From a miscellaneous Crenarchaeota group-1 archaeon SG8-32-3 (GTDB lineage: Archaea > Thermoproteota > Bathyarchaeia > Bathyarchaeales > Bathycorpusculaceae), in contig LFWV01000010.1 in the NCBI GenBank assembly GCA_001273335.1, positions 1 to 16,046 of the forward strand: a stretch of 16,046 bases of DNA, in the 5' to 3' direction. This document shows, in pieces, positions 1-7,372 of the stretch (position 1 is its first letter; every line of letters starts with the position of its first letter). The notes beneath the pieces are model-generated. The model ran no database searches. It was given only the letters and a program-made list of their open reading frames with translations, and was not told the origin of the DNA. The translations under genes and the position numbers were made by a program.

Positions 1-370
1 CGTCTTTTTCCATGGATATGCTGATTTGGTTTCCGTTGATGGTCCTGCAGAGTGCGTTGGTTTCTTTGCCTTCGACAAGTATACTTTCAACTTCGCCTAG
101 TTCGAATAGATTTGAGATTTCTAGACTGGAATCCAGTACTTGAGATGAGAATAGTGCGTATTCGATTATTTTTTCTGGTTCTTTTAGGTCTATCGTGGCT
201 GAAGTTGTGTTTCGCAGTATGTAGCCTATTACGCCTTTTTCTTTGCGAATTTCTGCGAGTTTGTTGCCAAGGTCTGTGAAGACTTGGTCTTCTTCTGAGT
301 CGGAGGCTAGTTCGTCCTCGTTAACGATTATTGCTGTTGGGGTTTCTTGTTTGCTTGTTTTCTTGGCCAT
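1..370 (-). CDS. Roadblock/LC7-domain protein, C-terminal part beyond the window
   Basis: This gene is read from an ATG at 370 leftwards and is cut by the window edge; 123 codons are visible and the stop lies outside. After a charged, probably flexible stretch (residues 1-45, rich in Glu, Asp and Lys) comes a domain with the pattern of roadblock/LC7 proteins: VIGYILRNTTSATIDL near residues 46-61, an amphipathic helix (EPEKIIEYALFSSQVLDSS), then strand-like ESILVEGKETNALCRTING. In archaea and bacteria such domains dimerise and act as regulators or partners of small Ras-like GTPases; MglB is the best-known example. A strong ribosome-binding site (GAGGTGA on the minus strand, 378-384) lies 7 bases before the ATG, and the upstream gene ends only 16 bases away, so the two are surely one operon. 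The family is recognised from pattern only; a specific partner GTPase is not visible here. Confidence 0.75.
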   Translation of the reverse strand, partial: MAKKTSKQETPTAIIVNEDELASDSEEDQVFTDLGNKLAEIRKEKGVIGYILRNTTSATIDLKEPEKIIEYALFSSQVLDSSLEISNLFELGEVESILVEGKETNALCRTINGNQISISMEKD

Positions 371-386
371 TATTCGTTCACCTCAG

Positions 387-1262
387 TTATTCTACCGCGG
401 GTTTGACGGTTACAAGCTCGCCTGCTGCGGCTTCTAAGCTGAGCTGTATTTTTTCTGGCATTTTGATTATGCCTTTTCCCGCGTCTTTTGATTTTTTAAT
501 TGGTTTGACCTTGCATCGAGTTGTTTTTCCGTTCATGGCTTCCACTTCAACTTCGTCGATTTTATTGTCGCTGTAGAGTTCGTTCCACTGTGTTATTACT
601 TCTTCGTCTACGCGTACCGTGTCTGAGGGAACTCGAAAACCCTTGAGATTTTCGATTATCAACTGCGTTACTGGGGGTTCTGGAAGCAGTGGTTCATAAT
701 TAACTTCTGGTTCCGCTTCCTCTGTTTCTTCGTCCAGTTCGGTTGTTACTGTTTCTATCTCTGTTTCATTGGGCTGATAATTTTTGATGTCTTCGGCGAT
801 TTCATCACTTGTTTCTTCGGTTTCGACAACAGTTTCCTCAGCGGTGTCCTCTTCAGGTTCGCTTTGGTCGATTATGATGGTCTCATTGTCTTTGGAGACA
901 GGCTGAATTTGTTCTACTAGTTTGATTACTATGGGGATCAAAATTCGGGTTAGGGTGTTAACATATTTTTCATCTGCCTCGTTTGACGAGACCGTTGCTA
1001 AATGTATATCGTTTATGGCGGTGATGTTTACTTTGCCTTCGGCGCTTTGGATTGTTATGTTTTCCAATCCGTCTATAATGTCTGTTCTTTCTGCAATTGT
1101 GTCATATGCGGCTACGGTTTGGATTGCGTTTTCTTCGTTTGTGTTTTCTTGGGATAGGATTTTTCCGTTTTTGAATATGAAGGTGCTGGTTACATCTGGG
1201 CAAGCATTTTGAATTTCTTGTAGGCTGCTTTTGAGAGCTAAAGTTATTACTTCGTTACTCAT
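387..1262 (-). CDS. Roadblock/LC7 protein with acidic linker and C-terminal beta-barrel-like domain
   Basis: This is a 291-residue protein in three parts. Residues 1-120 read as a roadblock/LC7 domain (LKSSLQEIQNACPDVTSTFI, then GKILSQENTNEENAIQ, and a long hydrophobic helix TRILIPIVIKLVEQI at its end). Residues 122-190 are a very acidic, low-complexity linker dominated by Glu, Thr and Asp. Residues 195-291 form a basic domain ending in GIIKMPEKIQLSLEAAAGELVTVKP, a pattern like the double-psi barrel or AbrB-like proteins, where a Gly-Asp-type turn precedes a final strand; this last assignment is tentative. It probably works in the cytoplasm as a scaffold or regulator of a small GTPase. It starts with ATG at 1262 after a weak AGGGG site and lies between the coiled-coil gene and a second roadblock gene on the same strand, with gaps of 44 and 16 bases. 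No signal peptide or membrane segment is seen. Confidence 0.7.
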   Translation of the reverse strand: MSNEVITLALKSSLQEIQNACPDVTSTFIFKNGKILSQENTNEENAIQTVAAYDTIAERTDIIDGLENITIQSAEGKVNITAINDIHLATVSSNEADEKYVNTLTRILIPIVIKLVEQIQPVSKDNETIIIDQSEPEEDTAEETVVETEETSDEIAEDIKNYQPNETEIETVTTELDEETEEAEPEVNYEPLLPEPPVTQLIIENLKGFRVPSDTVRVDEEVITQWNELYSDNKIDEVEVEAMNGKTTRCKVKPIKKSKDAGKGIIKMPEKIQLSLEAAAGELVTVKPAVE

Positions 1263-1306
1263 GTTTTATTTACCCCTGCGGTTGGTGTTTTCATTGTATC
1301 GCCGAC

Positions 1307-1735
1307 TCAGGAGATTTTGAATAAGATTCGTTCTGGAACTCCTTCGCTTTCAACCACAAGATATTTCAGACCATCGGTGTCGCCGAGCTGATCTAGCCAC
1401 TTCAGAGCTTCACGTGCTTTCTGTAGGACTAGAAGGCGTTCTTGATGGCTGCGTACTACGGATTCTATGGCTGTTAATTCATGAAATGGATTAGCATCTA
1501 GGACTATTTCTAGATTGCCTACGTTGATTTCGCCTAGAGTTTCAGCTGATGCTTTGGTTTTGCCTGCGAGTTTCATGACTACTTCGCGGATTTTCTTGGA
1601 TTTTTCTGCTAACGAGCGAATCTCGTCCAGTCGACGCAGGTATTCGCCTAACGTGCTTTTTGTTGTGGATATGTCCTTATCCAAAGTCTCCGCTATTTCT
1701 TCGGCTGATTCATATTCTTTTATTTGTACTACCAT
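1307..1735 (-). CDS. Cytoplasmic coiled-coil protein of unknown function
   Basis: I do not recognise this protein of about 142 residues. It is almost wholly helical in appearance: charged heptad-like stretches run from residue 8 to about 55 (ESAEEIAETLDKDISTTKST and LDEIRSLAEKSKKIREVVMK) and again around 95-125 (SVVRSHQERLLVLQKAREAL). It has no cysteine, signal peptide or membrane helix. I chose ATG at 1735 because GGAGGTG (1745-1751 on the minus strand) lies 9 bases upstream; the TTG six codons earlier overlaps that site and cannot be the start. It lies in the pilin and roadblock gene group, so it may be an adaptor in that system, but this rests on position only. About 97 bases separate it from the pilin stop, so it could also have its own promoter. 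Confidence 0.7.
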   Translation of the reverse strand: MVVQIKEYESAEEIAETLDKDISTTKSTLGEYLRRLDEIRSLAEKSKKIREVVMKLAGKTKASAETLGEINVGNLEIVLDANPFHELTAIESVVRSHQERLLVLQKAREALKWLDQLGDTDGLKYLVVESEGVPERILFKIS

Positions 1736-1832
1736 TTTGTTTTGCACCTCCAAGGATGAAACAAGAGAAGGGGGGATTGGAGTGTTTCTTTATTTCACCC
1801 TACCCTTTATTTTCTGCTAAACAATGGGGAAC

Positions 1833-2264
1833 TTAGTGTGCAGTTGCTTGGTATGAGCCAACTACCTGCCCGCTGCCGTCGTACAGATCGATCTTGTATG
1901 GATTTCCGTTAGCTATGTTCATTGTTATTGTGACGTCTTCCTCACCGCCTGATGCTAACGTTAGAGATCCGACTGCAGAGAAATCGGTATCTGGAATTGC
2001 ATTATTATTTACTTTGATTGCGGCAATTGTTACATCGTTTGTTCCGGTGTTTTTAACATGAACTGCTATTGATCCTGGTGTTCCTTCAGTAAAAACAGTT
2101 TCAGTTATTGTCAACGAAGAAGATCCCATGAATCCGACTGTTAGGGCTCCCATCCATGCGGCTACTGCTATGCTGACTGCGACTGTGACTGCGATGAGTA
2201 TGATTGATGCGACTACGGGGCTCAAGGCTTTTGCGTTTTTCCTTATTTTTCTTAAAGTTTTCAT
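1833..2264 (-). CDS. Archaeal type IV pilin-like protein
   Basis: This 143-residue protein has the full layout of an archaeal pilin (Arch_pilin family). A basic N-terminus (MKTLRKIRKNAKA) is followed by LSPVVASIILIAVTVAVSIA, the conserved SPVV-containing hydrophobic segment, running to about residue 46. Cleavage by the prepilin peptidase is expected between Ala13 and Leu14. The mature part from residue 48 on is rich in Thr, Ser, Gly and Asn with beta-strand alternation and a CARDB-like stretch (GSIAVHVKNTGTNDVTIAAI), typical of an extracellular head domain. The hydrophobic segment packs into the filament core. The start is ATG at 2264 with AAAGGAGGGAT (2275-2285) upstream and a palindromic TATA-like box GATTTAAATC at 2317-2326. 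It is first in a minus-strand group with coiled-coil and roadblock genes. No assembly ATPase or platform protein is visible in the window. Confidence 0.85.
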   Translation of the reverse strand: MKTLRKIRKNAKALSPVVASIILIAVTVAVSIAVAAWMGALTVGFMGSSSLTITETVFTEGTPGSIAVHVKNTGTNDVTIAAIKVNNNAIPDTDFSAVGSLTLASGGEEDVTITMNIANGNPYKIDLYDGSGQVVGSYQATAH

Positions 2265-2316
2265 TTCTTTTTCTATCCCTCCTTTGGGATTGATGAGTAT
2301 GTTAGAGAAGGTATCT

Positions 2317-2326
2317 GATTTAAATC
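2317..2326 (-). promoter_or_regulatory. TATA-like box of the pilin gene
   Basis: GATTTAAATC, about 55 bases before the pilin ATG at 2264. A start site some 25 bases downstream would leave a leader of roughly 30 bases containing the strong AAAGGAGGGAT site. Based on position and composition only. Confidence 0.45.
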
Positions 2327-2461
2327 TTACGACTTAATACACAATATTATCCATGCGTAAAACAAAACTACACAATAAACAAAACCATGGAAAGAACTAT
2401 GGAAAAAAGAACGTTGAAAAAACATGTGTACAACAGTTGAGCGAAGATATATCCATTAGTC

Positions 2462-2797
2462 CTATGCACTAAATTCATCAAAGAATTCAAGAAGAAGCTT
2501 CGCGACCTTCTCGCCCAAGTCAGTAATCACATAATACTTCTTGAGGGGGTCAATTCGCTCACTCTTGGCTAATCCCAACTGCTCAATCTCTATCATCCTT
2601 GATCTGAAAGTGCCGTCGCTAAGCGTCAAATTGTTCTCGCGCATGAAATCCTTAGCAGCTTTCCATTTTCCACGGTTAACGTGAAGCAGAAATAGACAGT
2701 CTATCGCATGATCCTTCTCCAGCATAGTTTTGATTGCCGATAGCTTCGGGTCAGTTAGGATGTGTTTTATCTTCTCCTCTTCTCCTATTTTTTTCAT
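2462..2797 (-). CDS. Winged-helix transcriptional regulator
   Basis: A protein of about 111 residues, without cysteine in a metal-binding pattern except a lone Cys. Its middle and C-terminal parts match a winged-helix DNA-binding fold: helices around KWKAAKDFMRENNLTLSDGT, a recognition-helix-like segment FRSRMIEIEQLGLAKSERI, then the wing KKYYVITDLGEKVAKLLLEF, the usual closing strand and helix of archaeal PadR/MarR-like regulators. It probably binds DNA as a dimer in the cytoplasm; no ligand domain is present. ATG at 2797 is preferred, but GTG at 2803 or 2800 and TTG at 2806 are possible because AGGTG lies at 2810-2814. It stops with TAG. It is on the same strand as the pilin group, 197 bases upstream of the pilin gene, and divergent from the membrane protein gene at 3041, so either could be its target; this is inference. 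Confidence 0.7.
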   Translation of the reverse strand: MKKIGEEEKIKHILTDPKLSAIKTMLEKDHAIDCLFLLHVNRGKWKAAKDFMRENNLTLSDGTFRSRMIEIEQLGLAKSERIDPLKKYYVITDLGEKVAKLLLEFFDEFSA

Positions 2798-2999
2798 GAC
2801 CACCAATCACACCTATTTTTGTTTTCTGAATATAGCAGAATACCCTTAAAAGATTTAACCTATATTACGATTTATGACACATTTCTGAGGATATATGACC
2901 TGATAACTATTCATTATATCCACTCTCGATAGAATATTACGTCGCAAATACCCGAAAAAACAGCAAACTTTAATGCAACCCACAACCTCAGCAGACAGT

Positions 3000-3035
3000 T
3001 TTATAAATTATCCGCAGAATAATAGGTAACGGTGA
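3000..3035 (+). promoter_or_regulatory. TATA box and ribosome-binding site of the TM-repeat gene
   Basis: A strong TATA-like element TTTATAAAT (3000-3008) and GGTGA (3031-3035) precede ATG at 3041. The expected transcription start is near 3030, giving a very short leader. The ribosome-binding site decides for ATG 3041 over GTG 3032, which overlaps it. Confidence 0.6.
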
Positions 3036-3040
3036 GAGTA

Positions 3041-3877
3041 ATGCTTTACATAGTTGAAACGTTTTCCGACATGGTTGGAGACATAATCGCTGCCATACCT
3101 TCAGTACTCGCCGCAATCATTGTGATCCTCATCGGCTACGCCATTGGGATAGTTGTCGGCAACGCTGTTAATAAACTCGTGGAAAAACTCGGTATAGAAA
3201 GGAACTTTGACAAAACCACGACAGGACAAGCCTTTAAAAACGCTGGCTTAGACTTATCAAACTTCATCGGAGGAACAACCAAAGCCTTCATAACAATACT
3301 GGCAATAATCGTCGCCATACAAATCCTCAACGTAGGCGGTACAATTGGCACCTACCTAACCACTATAGCAGACTACCTACCTAGATTACTTGGCGGAATC
3401 CTACTCATAGTCTTCGGCACTGTGCTTGTTGATTTCCTATCTTCGTTTATCGGTAGAATGATAAAACCCATGTTCCCTGAAGCAAAAGTCGAAATAGCTG
3501 ACATGCTGAAAAACCTGCTCATGATAGGCTTAGTAGCCTTCGTACTGGCGCTGGCACTTGATTTAATGCTGCTTTCTGGCGATTTAATATACCCACTAAT
3601 AATAGGATTCGTAATAATCGGCGCAGGCATATCACTAACCGATGGACTAATAAAATCCATAAACGATGACCACGTAGAATTCAAAGGAGTCTCAGGCTAC
3701 GCAAAATTCGTTCTATACAGCATATTCTTAATAATTGGTGCAGGAGCAATATTTGCGACGTTCCCAGGCGTAACAAATATAATCGCAAACGTATCATGGG
3801 CATTTGCAATTGCACTGGCAATAATGCTGCTACCAATTGCATACGCCATGGCAAAGAAAATGTCGAAAGAAACATAA
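3041..3877 (+). CDS. MscS-related conserved TM-helix repeat membrane protein
   Basis: A 278-residue integral membrane protein with about seven hydrophobic segments: roughly residues 14-42, 80-103, 112-135, 155-176, 182-203, 220-240 and 245-270. The first segment, SVLAAIIVILIGYAIGIVVG followed by NAVNKLVEKLGIERNFDKTT, is the hallmark of the conserved TM-helix repeat found in small mechanosensitive-channel-related proteins; the motif returns weakly as YLPRLLGGILLIVFGTVLVD. The large beta domain of true MscS channels is missing, so this belongs to the short group whose transport role is unproven. It may relieve osmotic stress or conduct ions. It stands alone on the plus strand between divergent and convergent neighbours, with its own TATA box and a short leader. 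Confidence 0.75.
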   Translation: MLYIVETFSDMVGDIIAAIPSVLAAIIVILIGYAIGIVVGNAVNKLVEKLGIERNFDKTTTGQAFKNAGLDLSNFIGGTTKAFITILAIIVAIQILNVGGTIGTYLTTIADYLPRLLGGILLIVFGTVLVDFLSSFIGRMIKPMFPEAKVEIADMLKNLLMIGLVAFVLALALDLMLLSGDLIYPLIIGFVIIGAGISLTDGLIKSINDDHVEFKGVSGYAKFVLYSIFLIIGAGAIFATFPGVTNIIANVSWAFAIALAIMLLPIAYAMAKKMSKET

Positions 3878-4112
3878 GCCAACAAACTACTCCAACAACC
3901 ATCCCTTATTTTTGAACCCCACTTCCCATAACGAGAGCCGTATTCCAAACCAAATTGAAAGTCAACCTTTTAACCATGAAAATCGCCAATAAGAGACATA
4001 CCCCCTAACGGTTTCTGCAATGAACCTGTATTGGAATCCAATTATGTTGCTGTCCTTTACGATCTGCGGGAACCTTTCAGCAGGAGCTATACCGTTGTGT
4101 AAAACGTGGAAG
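3878..4112. other. Intergenic stretch between convergent genes
   Basis: 235 bases between the TM-repeat gene and the ferredoxin gene. A T5 run at 3909-3913 could end the plus-strand transcript. On the minus strand an open frame of about 65 codons without a start codon follows the ferredoxin gene (reading HNGIAPAERFPQIVKDS near 4090-4040). It looks slightly protein-like but has no ribosome-binding site; I do not call it. No RNA gene is seen. Confidence 0.4.
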
Positions 4113-4571
4113 TCACGGTTTGTATCGTTCGCAGTAGGCTTCGCAGGTGGGGAAAATTGTTTTCACTCGTTGTAACCGTTTTTTTGCGTTGATTTTGTCT
4201 TGAAGCTTGACAATTTCTCGCGGTTTACTGAAACGTTCACTGGAGCCGTCTTCCCGTATGCGTTTCACTTTTATACAGTCATCCACCATGCAGCATAAAA
4301 CGCAGGCGCCGCAGTAAACGCACAGGTCTTCGACAATGCCGACTTCACCCGTCTTCCAGTACAACGCGTTGGTTGGACACTTCTCAATGCACAACTTGCA
4401 CTCCAGCCCCCAGCAAGTCCGCTTGTCAATGCTGATGCTTCCTTCCTCAAAAAACTCTTTTACGCCTGTGGAAGCCAATAATTCCTTGCGCTGCTTCCGC
4501 TTCTCCTCAGCCTCCTTGTCAACAGACAAAAGACCGAATATGTCAACGTTCGAAGAGCTTTTTTCAGGCAT
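4113..4571 (-). CDS. Two-cluster ferredoxin-like 4Fe-4S protein
   Basis: A 152-residue cytoplasmic iron-sulfur protein. The N-terminal 50 residues are charged and helical (KEAEEKRKQRKELL). Then come two cluster-binding motifs: Cys53-x4-Cys58-x2-Cys61-x3-Cys65-Pro and Cys84-x2-Cys87-x2-Cys90-x3-Cys94, with extra cysteines at 93, 99, 143 and 147. It should bind two 4Fe-4S clusters and carry electrons for an oxidoreductase; the partner is not in the window. The long N-terminal and basic C-terminal (NAKKRLQRVKTIFPTCEAYC) extensions are more than a simple ferredoxin needs and may form docking surfaces. ATG at 4571 is preferred to TTG at 4577; there is no clear ribosome-binding site, and a TATA-like CGTTTAAAG near 4600-4608 would give an almost leaderless message. 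The GGGG before the ATG is too close to serve as a normal site. Confidence 0.75.
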   Translation of the reverse strand: MPEKSSSNVDIFGLLSVDKEAEEKRKQRKELLASTGVKEFFEEGSISIDKRTCWGLECKLCIEKCPTNALYWKTGEVGIVEDLCVYCGACVLCCMVDDCIKVKRIREDGSSERFSKPREIVKLQDKINAKKRLQRVKTIFPTCEAYCERYKP

Positions 4572-4777
4572 CCCCAATCAACGCTAAACTAAATGGCGAC
4601 TTTAAACGTATTAGACCCAAGAATTATAATTACTTATCCCATGAAAAACACGAAAACAATCATGAGATAAAGAACTTTTGAAAATGTTTAAACTCACTAT
4701 CTGTTAAGTTAAAACCAAAATCTGTTATCTGGAATGAAGTATTTACAAATCTTAATTTGATGCAAGTTTGGAAAAGG

Positions 4778-4786
4778 CTTATATCG
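4778..4786 (+). promoter_or_regulatory. TATA-like box of transcription factor S gene
   Basis: CTTATATCG at 4778-4786. A start site near 4808 would leave a leader of about 40 bases before ATG 4847, containing AAAAGGG as a weak ribosome-binding site. The rest of the 275 bases between the ferredoxin and this gene shows no coding signal. Confidence 0.45.
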
Positions 4787-4846
4787 GATTTTTCCATTTT
4801 CATGAGTCTAATCAGTAGATAAATAGTGGAAAAGGGCGTTTTGAAA

Positions 4847-5194
4847 ATGGAGTTTTGTCCAGAATGTGGTTCCCGTCTCACGCTTAAAAAAGTCCAGGTT
4901 GGCGAAGACTTCGAGGTAGTGCTCGCATGCTCCAAATGCGACTACAAAAAACAGGGACCAGGAAAAGTTGGACCGAAAGTAAACGAGCGCATAAACAACA
5001 CTAAAAAATCAGTGACAGTGATAAGTAAGGAAGATCAAAAAATGAATACGTTGCCCACGCTCAAAGTCGAATGCCCAAAATGCGGAAACAACTTGGTCTA
5101 TGTATGGCAAGTGCAAACCCGCGGCGGAGACGAATCTTCAACCCAGTTCATGCGATGCACAAAATGCGGTCACACATTCCGAGAATACACATAA
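4847..5194 (+). CDS. tfs: Transcription factor S (TFS, TFIIS/RpoM-like)
   Basis: A 115-residue archaeal transcription factor S, the protein that inserts into the RNA polymerase funnel and stimulates cleavage of the transcript in backtracked complexes. The N-terminal zinc ribbon has Cys4-x2-Cys7 and Cys28-x2-Cys31 (MEFCPECGS, CSKCDYKK). A basic, flexible linker follows. The C-terminal zinc ribbon has Cys75-x2-Cys78 and Cys103-x2-Cys106, with the signature VWQVQTRGGDESSTQFMRC; the adjacent Asp-Glu pair in its tip loop (GGDES) is the catalytic acidic pair that reaches the polymerase active site. Since the pair is present, this copy should be an active cleavage factor and not an inhibitory paralogue. 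The start is ATG 4847, which gives the family's usual MEFCP beginning; GTG at 4826 would add seven unlikely residues. It is convergent with the CBS gene, 21 bases apart. Confidence 0.95.
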   Translation: MEFCPECGSRLTLKKVQVGEDFEVVLACSKCDYKKQGPGKVGPKVNERINNTKKSVTVISKEDQKMNTLPTLKVECPKCGNNLVYVWQVQTRGGDESSTQFMRCTKCGHTFREYT

Positions 5195-5215
5195 GCTTCG
5201 TACACTAAAAGAAGG

Positions 5216-6121
5216 TCATCTGCGTTTAGAGCCTTTTTGTGTAGATGCGCGGGCATATGCTTCAACCAAGTCACGCGCTGAGAGAATACCTACAAGTTTT
5301 CTGTCTTTAGTAATTGGCAGTCGTTTTATTCGGTTTTTAGTCATAATTACCCCTGCTTCATGTATACACATTCCTACAGGTGCAGTAATAAGCGGAGAAG
5401 AGCACGCGTTACCTACTTCCGCTATCAACGATTTGTCTCTAACCAAAAACTTGTTGAGCAAATCTCTTTCGGTGAATATGCCTACCGGTTTTCCTTGGCT
5501 TGTTACTATGACGCTACCTACGCGTTTTTCAGCCATGATTTCCGCTACATTCTCGACGAGCATCTCCGCGTCAACCGCTATGATTTTCTTCGCCATGAAG
5601 TAATCAACTTGAAACCATACTTCCATATTTTCAGGAGCCTCAGGCAGACTTTTAATCATGTCTGAAGCAGTTATTATCCCAACGACCTCACCTAAATCAC
5701 AGACCGCAAGCCGTCTTATTCTCTTTTCAATCATAATACGCGCAGCCTCCTTCAACGGAGACTTAACGCAAATCTTAACAACTGGAAAAGACATGACCTT
5801 TTCAACCTTCTCGTCACGTATGCTAGCGCCACCACCTATCCAATCCTTCTCCAGCTTAACTCCGCTACTTACAACGTTCAGTAAATCTCTCTCGGTTATT
5901 ACACCCACAGCCGTATCATATTTGAAAACCAGCAAGCTTCCAATATTTTTCTCTCCCATAAGCTGAGCAGCTTCATACAACGTCTTTTCAGGAGTTGTAG
6001 TGACAACTTCACGTGTCATCAACTCGTCTAAATTCATAGAACGCAGACGACAACGATCATGTTGAACAGGTATATTTCCAACCACACTCGAGTTTTCCTT
6101 TTTCAAGTCTTCAGGCTCCAT
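5216..6121 (-). CDS. Four-CBS-domain protein
   Basis: About 301 residues made almost only of four CBS motifs in two Bateman pairs: roughly 34-84 (LMTREVVTTTPEKTLYEAA to GVITERDLLN), 106-160 (VMSFPVVKICVKSPLKEAAR to GIITASDMI), 173-225 (FMAKKIIAVDAEMLVENVAE to GIFTERDLLN) and 237-290 (SSPLITAPVGMCIHEAGVIM to GILSARDLVE). The G-[IV]-[IFL]-[TS]-x-[RS]-D signature at the end of each is the usual site where adenine nucleotides or S-adenosylmethionine are bound. No catalytic or DNA-binding domain is attached, so it is likely a cytoplasmic energy or metabolite sensor acting on an unseen partner. ATG at 6121 is preferred because GGGAG (6128-6132) lies 6 bases upstream and a TATA-like GCTATAAAC is near 6147-6155; ATG at 6139 would add six residues. 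Divergent from the rhomboid gene. Confidence 0.9.
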   Translation of the reverse strand: MEPEDLKKENSSVVGNIPVQHDRCRLRSMNLDELMTREVVTTTPEKTLYEAAQLMGEKNIGSLLVFKYDTAVGVITERDLLNVVSSGVKLEKDWIGGGASIRDEKVEKVMSFPVVKICVKSPLKEAARIMIEKRIRRLAVCDLGEVVGIITASDMIKSLPEAPENMEVWFQVDYFMAKKIIAVDAEMLVENVAEIMAEKRVGSVIVTSQGKPVGIFTERDLLNKFLVRDKSLIAEVGNACSSPLITAPVGMCIHEAGVIMTKNRIKRLPITKDRKLVGILSARDLVEAYARASTQKGSKRR

Positions 6122-6202
6122 TATCTTCTCCCAAACCATACCTATCTGTTTATAGCTTAATTAAAATATTTGACTGCAATCATAGAAGCAATTCAACATA
6201 TA

Positions 6203-6925
6203 ATGTCATGTCCATTTAACGTCTTTCACTTTCAGAAATTTTCATTAACCCAGAACACCAATGAGTTTTCAGGATGGAAGCCACAATTGAGAAAAATCAA
6301 CTTTGTAATCATCGCCTGCCTCATCGTTTCTCTTGTTTTCTGGCTTTTAGACTCAGAAATACTCATTGAGTATCTGGCGTTCAGCGGCGTTAACCTCCTC
6401 AAAGGAAGAGTGTGGACTCTTGTTACTTCACTTTTTATCCACGGCGATATTGTACATCTGGTGGGTAACATGCTTTTCCTCTATATATTTGGCAATACCA
6501 TAGAAGAAAAAATGGGTGCCGCAAAGACTATAGGCGCCTTCTTCATCGGCGGCATCATAACTTTTCCGTTAAGTCTGTTATTCTACGACGCGACAACGCC
6601 GTTAATCGGTGCTTCAGCAGCCATATTCACGCTAGCTGCCATAGTCATGCTGATCAAACCGTTGAAACTATCAATCTTTTTGTTTCTACCCCAAGGACTG
6701 GTGGCTATTCTATATTTCGTTTATAACGCGTTGGCAGTTTATTCCGGCACTGAAGGAAACGTGGCTTACATCGCCCACATAATAGGCTTTGCCATTGGAG
6801 TCCCCTTCGGCTTGGCGTGGAGCAAAGATTGGCTCAAGAACCTTCTAATAAGCGTAGCATTGCTGATTGTATACATTGTAGTAGTGAGTATTTTGATTCC
6901 ACTAATTTTAGACGCAATCACTTAA
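6203..6925 (+). CDS. Rhomboid-family intramembrane serine protease
   Basis: A 240-residue membrane protein with six or seven helices and the rhomboid core: RVWTLVTSLFIHGDIVHLVG with Asn89 (HLVGNMLFLYIFG), the nucleophile Ser138 in the GxSx motif (LIGASAAIF), and His192 in the sixth helix (VAYIAHIIGFAIG). Ser138 and His192 form the catalytic dyad and Asn89 helps the oxyanion hole, so the enzyme should be active. It cleaves transmembrane substrates within the membrane; the substrate is unknown. The cytoplasmic N-terminus (about 30 residues, one Cys) precedes the first helix near residues 33-50; a last extra helix follows the core. ATG at 6203 is chosen over TTG at 6170. There is no good ribosome-binding site, and AT-rich TTAAAATATTTG (6161-6172) may be the TATA element, shared in a short divergent region with the CBS gene. 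Confidence 0.9.
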   Translation: MSCPFNVFHFQKFSLTQNTNEFSGWKPQLRKINFVIIACLIVSLVFWLLDSEILIEYLAFSGVNLLKGRVWTLVTSLFIHGDIVHLVGNMLFLYIFGNTIEEKMGAAKTIGAFFIGGIITFPLSLLFYDATTPLIGASAAIFTLAAIVMLIKPLKLSIFLFLPQGLVAILYFVYNALAVYSGTEGNVAYIAHIIGFAIGVPFGLAWSKDWLKNLLISVALLIVYIVVVSILIPLILDAIT

Positions 6926-6980
6926 TACTCATTCAAAGCATAGCTAAACGGGTATACAAACGAAGTTCTCAGAACAAAGC

Positions 6981-6990
6981 CCTTATAACC
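6981..6990 (+). promoter_or_regulatory. TATA-like box of the CooT-like gene
   Basis: CCTTATAACC, 33 bases before ATG 7023; the predicted start site near 7011 leaves a very short leader with no strong ribosome-binding site. Confidence 0.45.
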
Positions 6991-7022
6991 GAGAGAAACA
7001 CTTTCGAATTTGTGAATGCAAA

Positions 7023-7208
7023 ATGTGCGAGTTCAACATTATCCTTAACGGCGAAACTTTGTTCAAAGATGTGGTCTACGCGAAAAACGAAGGTAACAAG
7101 GTCATCGTAAAAAGCGTTTTAGGCGAAACCAAAGAATTTGAAAACTGCAAAATCACAGAAGTCAACGTAAACACGACAAAACTATTTTTGACAGCCATAA
7201 AATCCTAA
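7023..7208 (+). CDS. CooT-family small nickel-binding-type protein
   Basis: A 61-residue protein beginning MCEFNIILNGETLFKDVV and continuing with the alternating strand pattern VIVKSVLGETKEFENCKITE and a closing strand KLFLTAI. This is the length and layout of the CooT family (also annotated as small predicted RNA-binding proteins), in which the second residue, Cys2, binds nickel in a dimer; CooT of carbon monoxide dehydrogenase systems is the named member. Here Cys2 is kept, and there is a further Cys near residue 43. No carbon monoxide dehydrogenase or hydrogenase gene is in the window, so the metal and role are open. The gene stands alone downstream of the rhomboid gene, 97 bases away, with its own TATA-like box. 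Confidence 0.75.
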   Translation: MCEFNIILNGETLFKDVVYAKNEGNKVIVKSVLGETKEFENCKITEVNVNTTKLFLTAIKS

Positions 7209-7372
7209 CATCCAACACGCCACAACCAATTCCTTCTAATCTCCGAGGCTTAACGCCGCGGCTTCAGCTTCAAACTGTACCACCGACATTAAACTAGCAA
7301 ATGTGTTAAATTAGCTGCAGACAATATTATCCGCTTAAGCTCGCGTCTCTTGTAACCAGCCGAGTGAATTGT

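Noticed and set aside
3681..3948. Minus-strand open frames opposite the end of the TM-repeat gene
   Set aside because: They are antisense shadows of a clear membrane-protein gene, with no ribosome-binding site or recognisable domain.
4020..4172. A plus-strand frame of about 50 codons starting MNLYWNPIMLLSF
   Set aside because: It runs into the ferredoxin gene on the opposite strand, lacks a ribosome-binding site, and has no recognisable motif.
4660..4935. Minus-strand open frame of 91 codons
   Set aside because: It overlaps the transcription factor S gene and its promoter and shows no family pattern or ribosome-binding site.
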